Source: an uncultured Muribaculaceae bacterium (GTDB lineage Bacteria > Bacteroidota > Bacteroidia > Bacteroidales > Muribaculaceae). From it: DNA of 10,981 nucleotides. This document shows, piece by piece, positions 1 through 4,292 of the stretch. The notes beneath the pieces were generated by a model. It worked only from the letters and a program-made list of their open reading frames with translations, was not told the DNA's origin and searched no databases. The stretch's first letter is position 1. The number at the start of each line of letters is the position of its first letter. The position numbers were made by a program, and so were the translations under genes. The stretch is from the NCBI GenBank assembly GCA_910577465.1, contig CAJTMM010000037.1:1-10981 (forward strand). The letters are read 5' to 3'.

Positions 1-44
1 ATTAATCTTTAACCTTAAATCTAATACCATGAAAAAACACAGTG

Positions 45-52
45 CAAATATA
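45..52 (-). promoter_or_regulatory. Possible -7 element for a gene to the left of the window
   Basis: On the minus strand this reads TATATTTG, a full match to the Bacteroidetes -7 consensus TAnnTTTG. Downstream on the minus strand to base 1 there is only AT-rich leader-like sequence, so any gene it serves starts outside the window. I see no good TTG at the -33 position, so this rests on one short motif in AT-rich DNA. Confidence 0.3.
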
Positions 53-105
53 GTAATTATACACTTTGAACGTTTTAATGCTTGAGTGGTTCGGCGACAA
101 GGCTT

Positions 106-117
106 GTTTTAACTTTG
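106..117 (+). promoter_or_regulatory. Promoter candidate for the response regulator-kinase operon
   Basis: The stretch GTTTTAACTTTG contains TAACTTTG (110-117), a match to the Bacteroidetes -7 consensus TAnnTTTG. Transcription from here would give a leader of roughly 100 nt before the response regulator ATG at 224. The -33 position has no clear TTG; the nearest, at 82-84, is too far upstream. The element TTTAAC occurs twice here with a 10-bp period (108-113 and 118-123) and again at 197-202, which could be operator half-sites. The leader also holds the 10-bp palindrome GGCTATAGCC (167-176). A second match, TACTTTTG at 208-215, lies too close to the ATG to be a convincing promoter. Confidence 0.45.
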
Positions 118-223
118 TTTAACATTGGCTATTCATTCCACTGTTGTAATTTTACGTCGTAGAAAGGGCTATAGCCTGACCACTGCTAAATTAACTTTTA
201 ACCTACTTACTTTTGACCAACAA

Positions 224-934
224 ATGAGAATCAAAATATTGGTTATCGATGACGAAGAGTCACTATGCGAGATTCTGAAATTCAACCTCGAGAAAGACGG
301 CTATGAAGTAGATTGCGCATACAGTGCCGAAGAGGCATTGGAAATGGATCTTTCGGGATATTCGCTTTTCATAGTGGATATAATGATGGAACGCCTGAGC
401 GGCTTTGATTTCGCCAAGCGCGTACGCAACATGGCCGCCACCGAAAATACACCTATAATATTCTGTTCGGCCCTCAACGGAGAGGACGATACCGTGATGG
501 GACTCAATATAGGCGCTGATGACTATGTGACCAAGCCATTTGTAATCAGCGAAGTGCTTGCCCGTGTTCGCGCCGTGTTACGCCGCAGCCAGGCATCACG
601 CCAATGGGAATACAATGTATCGAAAAGCATCTACGAGCCCGACATCACATTCCGCACCCTGCGCATAGACCGCAACGACAAACTCGGATTCCTCAACGGT
701 GAGGATATGTGCCTGACACGTACGGAGTTTGACATACTGCTATTTTTCCTCACACACCGCAACCGCATTTACTCACGCGAGGAGATAATCCAGCAGGTAT
801 GGGACAACGATGTGGTGGTAACGAACCGCACCATTGACACCAACATAGCCCGCCTACGCAAAAAGATTGGCGAGTACGGCAACAATATCGTGACTCGTTT
901 AGGATTCGGCTATGGTTTCAAAGAGACGATTTAG
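224..934 (+). CDS. OmpR/PhoB-family two-component response regulator
   Basis: Cytoplasmic DNA-binding response regulator of 236 residues, normal for the family. The receiver domain (about residues 1-118) shows the acidic pair D9-D10, the phospho-acceptor D52 in the strand IVDIMM, the Ser/Thr switch position S82 and the conserved K104-P105. The C-terminal winged-helix domain (about 135-235) shows TRTEFDILLFF and RTIDTNIARLRKKIG, typical of the OmpR/PhoB output domain. I chose the ATG at 224 because the receiver fold starts there; the frame stays open upstream to a TTG at 125, but those 33 residues look like translated leader. The residue after IVDIMM is E56, where most relatives have proline. 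The kinase gene overlaps its 3' end by 23 bp, so the two are translationally coupled and surely partners. The target genes are not known; TTTAAC repeats upstream may reflect autoregulation. Confidence 0.93.
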   Translation: MRIKILVIDDEESLCEILKFNLEKDGYEVDCAYSAEEALEMDLSGYSLFIVDIMMERLSGFDFAKRVRNMAATENTPIIFCSALNGEDDTVMGLNIGADDYVTKPFVISEVLARVRAVLRRSQASRQWEYNVSKSIYEPDITFRTLRIDRNDKLGFLNGEDMCLTRTEFDILLFFLTHRNRIYSREEIIQQVWDNDVVVTNRTIDTNIARLRKKIGEYGNNIVTRLGFGYGFKETI

Positions 935-2390
935 TTACCGCTGGCGCCTGTTTGTACCGATAGTGGCTATGATGTGGCTCATCATAGCTGTGGTGATGGT
1001 GTTTCAATACAAACGTGAAGTATCGTACCGCACCACCACAATACACAAACAGCTCGCGCTGATAAACAGCCGCATACTTGACGCGTACGAACATGGTGTG
1101 GACTTAGACCCGTTCATGCGCTTCCTGGAGCACTACTTCGACAACTCGATGTTTGACGAGGTGGTGGTGAATGTCTATGACAAAACGGGCGCACTGCTAT
1201 ACTCCATAGACTCAACCAACGGCGAATCGCCACAGGAGGATATGTCCAGGGCCAGCACCATGCGCGAATTCCGTGATGCTGAAGAGCATGGAGTGGGTAC
1301 AGCCGCCCGCGTATCGGGCAACTCCATGTTTTATTTCACCGCCCGCAAAAGCAATGACGGCAATATCTATGTGCATACCGCGATGCCCCTGACCGTGAGC
1401 ATCTCCGACTCCCTGAAGGCGGATGACCTCACTTTCTGGTCGATAGTGGTACTATTGGTAATAGGGGTTACCGTCATAGCCTATATGACTACCTCCTACC
1501 TATCGCGCAACATAAAGATGCTCAATGAATTTGCGAAAAACGCCAACAACGACAACGTGAAATTCGATGAGTCAAAATTCCCGCACAATGAGCTTGGCGA
1601 CATATCCCGTGAAATAGTGCGCCTATATAGGGAGCGTGGCGAGGCTATGAAAAAAAGCGAGCGCGAACATGCCATAGCTCTACATGCCGTAGAGGAAAAA
1701 ACACGTGTGAAACGCCAGCTCACCAACAATATAAACCACGAGCTCAAGACTCCGGTGGGAGTAATACGCGGCTATCTGGAGACAGTGCTATCATCAGACG
1801 ACATGGACGATGCGACACGTACCTATTTCCTACAACGAGCCCAAGACAATGTAGGGCGTCTGTGCAATCTGCTTAACGACGTATCGGCAATGACCCGTCT
1901 GGAGGATGGCAGCGGCAACATACCTATGACCGAGGTGAATTTCCATGATCTAGTATTCACGGTAGACAACGATATGACAGCCGCAGGCGAGCTTAAAAAT
2001 ATGACATTCTCATTTGATCTGCCACTCGATTGCATAGTCCGCGGCAATTCCACCTTATTAGTAGGAGCCGTGAGCAACCTGATAAAGAATGCCGTGCACC
2101 ATTCGCATGGCACTGCCATAACCCTCAACCTATTGGTGGAATCGGATAAATACTACACATTCTCGTTCCGAGACAACGGTCGCGGCGTGGGTGAAGAACA
2201 TATCCCCCACCTCTTCGAGCGCTTCTACCGTATCGACGCCGGGCGTTCGCGCAAAGCCGGTGGAACAGGATTGGGACTGCCTATCGTAAAGAACACCATT
2301 GAAGCTATGGGTGGCACCATATCGGTACATAACAATACCGAAGGTGGGCTTGAATTCATGTTTACGCTCCAGAAATGGACCGGCAAATAG
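912..2390 (+). CDS. Membrane sensor histidine kinase, partner of the upstream regulator
   Basis: Inner-membrane histidine kinase of 492 residues that should phosphorylate D52 of the regulator just upstream. A first membrane helix lies at about residues 12-32, followed by a periplasmic sensor region of about 140 residues with no family I recognise, then a second membrane helix at about 174-193 and a HAMP-like linker (about 194-245). The dimerisation/phosphotransfer helix carries H276 in NINHELKTP. The ATPase domain has the N box (N393 in NLIKNA), G1 box (DNGRGVG, 421-427), F box (LFERFYR) and G2 box (GGTGLGL, 450-456). All catalytic motifs are intact. Its ATG lies inside the regulator gene, 23 bp before that gene ends. 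The signal sensed cannot be told from the sequence. Confidence 0.93.
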   Translation: MVSKRRFSYRWRLFVPIVAMMWLIIAVVMVFQYKREVSYRTTTIHKQLALINSRILDAYEHGVDLDPFMRFLEHYFDNSMFDEVVVNVYDKTGALLYSIDSTNGESPQEDMSRASTMREFRDAEEHGVGTAARVSGNSMFYFTARKSNDGNIYVHTAMPLTVSISDSLKADDLTFWSIVVLLVIGVTVIAYMTTSYLSRNIKMLNEFAKNANNDNVKFDESKFPHNELGDISREIVRLYRERGEAMKKSEREHAIALHAVEEKTRVKRQLTNNINHELKTPVGVIRGYLETVLSSDDMDDATRTYFLQRAQDNVGRLCNLLNDVSAMTRLEDGSGNIPMTEVNFHDLVFTVDNDMTAAGELKNMTFSFDLPLDCIVRGNSTLLVGAVSNLIKNAVHHSHGTAITLNLLVESDKYYTFSFRDNGRGVGEEHIPHLFERFYRIDAGRSRKAGGTGLGLPIVKNTIEAMGGTISVHNNTEGGLEFMFTLQKWTGK

Positions 2391-2425
2391 TGAAAATAAG
2401 TTAAAACGCAGCAACGCGGCAGCAT

Positions 2426-2443
2426 TGTTACATCATTGTAACA
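2426..2443. repeat. Inverted repeat TGTTACA-N4-TGTAACA
   Basis: Two perfect 7-bp arms separated by TCAT, 35 bp after the kinase stop codon. As RNA it would form a weak hairpin followed within about 8 nt by ATTTTTATTG, so it could be a poor terminator for the two-component operon. As DNA it resembles a dimeric operator and is centred about 40 bp upstream of the TAACTTTG element at 2475. I cannot choose between these from sequence alone. Confidence 0.4.
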
Positions 2444-2470
2444 CACCTGCATTTTTATTGTAATAAGTCC

Positions 2471-2482
2471 GTTTTAACTTTG
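2471..2482 (+). promoter_or_regulatory. Promoter candidate in the kinase-toxin intergenic region
   Basis: GTTTTAACTTTG includes TAACTTTG (2475-2482), matching TAnnTTTG. The same 12-mer occurs in the leader of the two-component operon at 106-117. The -33 region is T-rich (ATTTTTATTG, 2451-2460) but has no well-placed TTG. No protein gene starts downstream before the terminator hairpin at 2602, so it may drive a short RNA. Confidence 0.4.
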
Positions 2483-2485
2483 CAA

Positions 2486-2641
2486 GCGAAAGGAAATAAA
2501 AAAATTCTCGTTTAGATAATAGACCCGAAACAAACAAAAAAGAATCTAAATACCAGACAACTTTTTGCAACATAGTAATTAAGAGATTAACAAACATTAG
2601 TTCACGCGGACAGTCGAAGAGATAGCCCGCGTGATATTTTT
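2486..2641 (+). ncRNA. Possible short non-coding RNA, about 155 nt
   Basis: This is a guess from boundaries: a promoter-like TAACTTTG ends at 2482, and a GC-rich hairpin with a T-run ends near 2641. In between the sequence is A-rich, has no ATG, and shows little structure apart from the terminal hairpin. It does not resemble tmRNA, 6S RNA, SRP RNA or RNase P RNA. It could equally be the leader of a gene that was displaced when the AT-rich module to its right arrived. Start and end are approximate. Confidence 0.3.
2602..2641 (+). terminator. Rho-independent terminator hairpin
   Basis: TCACGCGG (2602-2609) pairs perfectly with CCGCGTGA (2627-2634) around a 17-nt loop and is followed on the + strand by TATTTTTTATA. 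The T-run is only on the + side, so it stops rightward transcription, either from the promoter-like element at 2475 or read-through from the kinase operon. The hairpin is GC-rich in an AT-rich gap, which argues that it is functional. Confidence 0.55.
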
Positions 2642-2652
2642 TATATAGTAAT

Positions 2653-2661
2653 GGGGGGGGG
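2653..2661. repeat. Run of nine G
   Basis: A 9-bp G homopolymer in the gap between the hairpin at 2602-2634 and the 3' end of the toxin-like gene. It lies in no supported reading frame and no recognised promoter spacer, so slippage here has no evident effect. It is unusual in this AT-rich stretch and is a place where sequencing errors are also likely. Confidence 0.8.
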
Positions 2662-2687
2662 AATAATGCATCAGGAGGTCTAACGCT

Positions 2688-3305
2688 CTACTCCATGTTC
2701 CGATTTTGGTTCATGATATTAGCAGCCCATTCAGGAATACTATCAACATATTGTTTAGCCAATGTGCCATTGGATAGCCTAAATATAATTTGTGCAGACT
2801 GATTGTCAATAGAATTATCATAAACATATAATCGATCTACGATACCTGATATTAAACGACAGTTTATCATTGACTTTTGATATCTGCTTATTACTTTAGT
2901 AATCGAAACATCATGCCCACCCTCAATAACTCTTTTTGCAATTCTCGCAGCGTTTATAGTTGGTGATGTCGTTCCGATAAAAAAGAATCGTATGAAAAAA
3001 CCTGCAACTTTGGCTCGAATTATAAAATCTAATTTATCTTGGGCTGAAAAAACTGTCTCAAATACAAATGGGACACGGTCCGTCAGGCATTTTTCCCGCA
3101 ATTCTGCGCAATAATTCGCAGCTTTTATAACAGCATCTTGATTATTCCAACCGCCAAATTTTTCTTCGGCAATCTGGTCGGGATTAATATATAACACACC
3201 TTCCGACCATTCATGATGCAAAAATTGAGTGGTCACGGTTGTCTTGCCGGAACCATTTGGACCAGCAATAACAATCAGTTCAGGTCGATGATTAATAATG
3301 TCCAT
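2688..3305 (-). CDS. Zeta-toxin-family P-loop kinase (COG4185-like), likely toxin
   Basis: A 205-residue cytoplasmic protein of the zeta toxin/COG4185 group. In zeta toxins the P-loop kinase fold phosphorylates a UDP-amino sugar and blocks wall synthesis; whether this member uses that substrate is not shown. The Walker A motif is GPNGSGKTT (residues 15-23). NPDQIA follows, with D43 at the position of the conserved zeta aspartate, then FVFETVFS (E83-T84) and an arginine-rich segment (R121, R125 before EGGHDV) that fits the phosphate-binding lid. The ATG at 3305 lies inside the upstream small gene (14-bp overlap), so the two are translated together. The module is visibly more AT-rich than its neighbours, which suggests horizontal arrival. 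An ATPase of the same superfamily with a non-toxin role cannot be excluded. Confidence 0.8.
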   Translation of the reverse strand: MDIINHRPELIVIAGPNGSGKTTVTTQFLHHEWSEGVLYINPDQIAEEKFGGWNNQDAVIKAANYCAELREKCLTDRVPFVFETVFSAQDKLDFIIRAKVAGFFIRFFFIGTTSPTINAARIAKRVIEGGHDVSITKVISRYQKSMINCRLISGIVDRLYVYDNSIDNQSAQIIFRLSNGTLAKQYVDSIPEWAANIMNQNRNME

Positions 3306-3507
3306 TACACATGGAATTTATACGTTTACCCCATATTCGCAGTGCCTGCTCATACAGTCGTTCGTAATCGGCCTCAAATTTCTTTTGTGCTTCTTCTGCT
3401 TTCTTTACAGCGGCATCACGAGCCTCCGACATTATTGCATACAGCATTTCATCAGTCGGATCCTGTCCACTAAGGAATCTATATGAATTTAGTTCTTGCT
3501 CGCTCAT
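3292..3507 (-). CDS. Small helical protein, probable antitoxin of the zeta-like kinase
   Basis: A 71-residue protein with no family I can name. The N-terminal part (about 1-20) is polar, with DPTDEMLYAIM at 16-26, and the rest (about 20-62) is a charged alanine- and glutamate-rich sequence likely to form one or two long helices, ending in a basic tail. It is the first gene of a two-gene unit, overlaps the kinase by 14 bp and follows a good promoter. By position and size it matches antitoxins that precede zeta-type toxins, but it does not obviously look like classical epsilon. Nothing resembling a helix-turn-helix or ribbon-helix-helix stands out, so whether it also represses the operon is open. 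Antitoxin function is an inference from context. Confidence 0.7.
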   Translation of the reverse strand: MSEQELNSYRFLSGQDPTDEMLYAIMSEARDAAVKKAEEAQKKFEADYERLYEQALRIWGKRINSMCNGHY

Positions 3508-3538
3508 AATGTTTCGTTTAGGTTTCGGTGATTATCTG

Positions 3539-3570
3539 CAAATATATAAATAAAACACTGAAACCCAAAA
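3539..3570 (-). promoter_or_regulatory. Promoter of the toxin-antitoxin-like operon
   Basis: On the minus strand TTTTG (3570-3566) is followed after 19 bp by TATATTTG (3546-3539), matching both Bacteroidetes elements, -33 TTTG and -7 TAnnTTTG, at the right spacing. It leaves a leader of about 25-30 nt before the ATG at 3507. This is the best complete promoter in the window. Confidence 0.65.
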
Positions 3571-3590
3571 CATTGTGCGTGTATTTTGGG
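3564..3590. repeat. Inverted repeat over the -33 element, possible operator
   Basis: CCCAAAA (3564-3570) and TTTTGGG (3584-3590) are perfect 7-bp inverted arms with a 13-bp spacer, so their centres are 20 bp apart, about two helical turns. One arm contains the -33 element of the toxin-antitoxin-like promoter, so a dimer bound here would block RNA polymerase. Autoregulation is typical of toxin-antitoxin operons, but the binding protein is unknown. Confidence 0.4.
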
Positions 3591-3598
3591 GATTTTAG

Positions 3599-3618
3599 AA
3601 AACGGCGTGTCCCGTTTT
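3599..3618. terminator. Short hairpin, possible second terminator after tRNA-Pro
   Basis: AAAACGG (3599-3605) pairs with CCGTTTT (3612-3618) around a 6-nt loop. On the minus strand it follows the tRNA terminator by about 20 nt and ends in a short T4 run, so it may be a back-up terminator insulating the downstream toxin-antitoxin-like operon. It has T5 on the + side, so it could also work in that direction, though I see no + strand gene needing it. Confidence 0.35.
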
Positions 3619-3637
3619 TGGTCCGGTTATTATGCGA

Positions 3638-3670
3638 AAATGGGTTTAACTCATTGAGCTAAACCCATTT
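3638..3670 (-). terminator. Terminator hairpin downstream of tRNA-Pro
   Basis: AAATGGGTTTA (3638-3648) and TAAACCCATTT (3660-3670) form a perfect 11-bp stem, extended inside by CTC/GAG (3650-3652 with 3656-3658). It begins 13 nt beyond the tRNA 3' end. The T-run on the minus side is short (TTTT, then CG), so termination rests mostly on the stem. Confidence 0.6.
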
Positions 3671-3682
3671 ACTGAAATAATG

Positions 3683-3755
3683 TCGGGGTGAGAAGACTCG
3701 AACTTCCGACCTCCACGTCCCGAACGTGGCGCGCTGCCAACTGTGCTACACCCCG
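3683..3755 (-). tRNA. tRNA-Pro (anticodon CGG)
   Basis: A complete 73-nt cloverleaf on the minus strand. The acceptor arms CGGGGTG (3755-3749) and CACCCCG (3690-3684) pair perfectly, with A as discriminator base. The anticodon stem CCACG/CGTGG encloses the 7-nt loop TTCGGGA, giving anticodon CGG, which reads proline codon CCG. The T arm has the loop GTTCGAGTC. CCA is not encoded and would be added after transcription. It has its own promoter-like element and terminator, so it is a single-gene unit. I found no copy of its 3' end elsewhere in the window, hence no sign of an integrated element using it as an attachment site. Confidence 0.95.
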
Positions 3756-3781
3756 ATTGGCAATGCTTGGATTTGCGGGGA

Positions 3782-3789
3782 CAAAGATA
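3782..3789 (-). promoter_or_regulatory. -7 promoter element of tRNA-Pro
   Basis: On the minus strand this reads TATCTTTG, matching TAnnTTTG, and lies 26 bp before the 5' end of the tRNA, which fits a leader of about 20 nt. The -33 position is AT-rich without a clear TTG. Confidence 0.5.
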
Positions 3790-3845
3790 GCTATTATTTT
3801 TTAAATATGCTATGATTAGCTGATTTTTTCAACACACAACATGCA

Positions 3846-3872
3846 AAAACGAGCCTATTCATACCAATAGGC
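3846..3872 (-). terminator. Terminator downstream of the small membrane protein gene
   Basis: On the minus strand GCCTATT (3872-3866), a 6-nt loop, and AATAGGC (3859-3853) form a perfect 7-bp stem followed by TCGTTTTTGC. It begins 28 nt after the stop codon at 3901. An additional small hairpin, ATGGAC/GTCCAT (3880-3885 with 3896-3901), sits between the stop and this terminator. A terminator here implies a minus-strand transcript that is not the tRNA, supporting the small gene upstream. Confidence 0.6.
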
Positions 3873-3900
3873 AATACCGATGGACTCCTTACGATGTCCA

Positions 3901-4083
3901 TTAACGTATATCCGAGGTGATACTATGGTCAGTGACGGCAGAATGCGACGTACGGAAAGTCTTAACATTGCGATGCAGCCAATAGCGGTTAATCAAAGCT
4001 CCTGCCAGAATGAATGCGCAAAGCACGGTCACGGCGGCAATCCAAAACAGGACAATATGCGGTTCGGGAGGGGTATGTATCAT
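3901..4083 (-). CDS. Small single-pass membrane protein, unknown function
   Basis: A 60-residue product with one strong hydrophobic segment (about residues 9-31: HIVLFWIAAV onward), a short proline-rich N-terminus (TPPEPH) and a basic, hydrophilic C-terminus (R33, R38, K41, R44). By the positive-inside rule the C-terminus would be cytoplasmic. I recognise no family. I believe it is real because a terminator lies just after its stop and because another terminator separates it from the transporter gene upstream, so it is a stand-alone unit. The ATG at 4083 follows A/T-rich sequence with no Shine-Dalgarno, which is usual here. I could not find a convincing -7 element upstream, only AAGTTTTG with one mismatch. 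A 7-bp direct repeat with an 11-bp period lies 32-50 bp before the start. Confidence 0.55.
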   Translation of the reverse strand: MIHTPPEPHIVLFWIAAVTVLCAFILAGALINRYWLHRNVKTFRTSHSAVTDHSITSDIR

Positions 4084-4114
4084 ATCTAAAACTTTTTTAT
4101 GGCAGATTCTGGTG

Positions 4115-4133
4115 GGTAATCCGCCGGTAATCC
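4115..4133 (-). promoter_or_regulatory. Direct repeat with 11-bp period upstream of the small membrane protein
   Basis: Minus strand: GGATTAC, 4 bp, GGATTAC (8 bp shared when the next C is counted). Seven-bp half-sites in tandem with an 11-bp period are the classic arrangement bound by OmpR/PhoB-family regulators. It lies 32-50 bp upstream of the start codon at 4083. The regulator that would bind is unknown; the one in this window is a candidate only by family. Confidence 0.35.
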
Positions 4134-4210
4134 AAAACTTGTTTTACATTAAAACGCCAATGGCTATATACCGGTTCAAAAACGGGGGTTATACCAAAGC
4201 AACAGTATGC

Positions 4211-4254
4211 GTTGAAAAGAATACGGTGTACCACCCAAAGGGGATGATACACCG
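4211..4254 (-). terminator. Terminator of the POT transporter gene
   Basis: On the minus strand CGGTGTA (4254-4248) pairs with TACACCG (4230-4224), and the pairing continues inward through TCATCC/GGGTGG with two G-T wobbles, giving about 13 bp with a 5-nt loop. It is followed by TATTCTTTTC and starts about 38 nt after the transporter stop codon. The T-run is on the minus side only, so it belongs to the transporter unit. Confidence 0.75.
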
Positions 4255-4292
4255 CATATACTATAAAATATGTACGTGGGATGATTATGACA

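Noticed and set aside
125..223. Upstream extension of the response regulator from a TTG start
   Set aside because: The extra 33 residues precede the conserved start of the receiver fold and look like translated leader. The ATG at 224 fits the family.
2651..2683. Ten-codon frame beginning at the G run
   Set aside because: Too short, no initiation context, and downstream of a terminator.
2695..2802. Short + strand frame with a hydrophobic start after an AGGAGGT sequence
   Set aside because: It is antisense to the 3' end of the toxin-like gene, the spacing from AGGAGGT is too long, and a terminator lies upstream. Probably chance.
3683..3703. tRNA-Pro 3' end as an attachment site for an integrated island
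   Set aside because: No second copy of the tRNA 3' sequence was found near the other edge of the accessory block, and no integrase gene is present.
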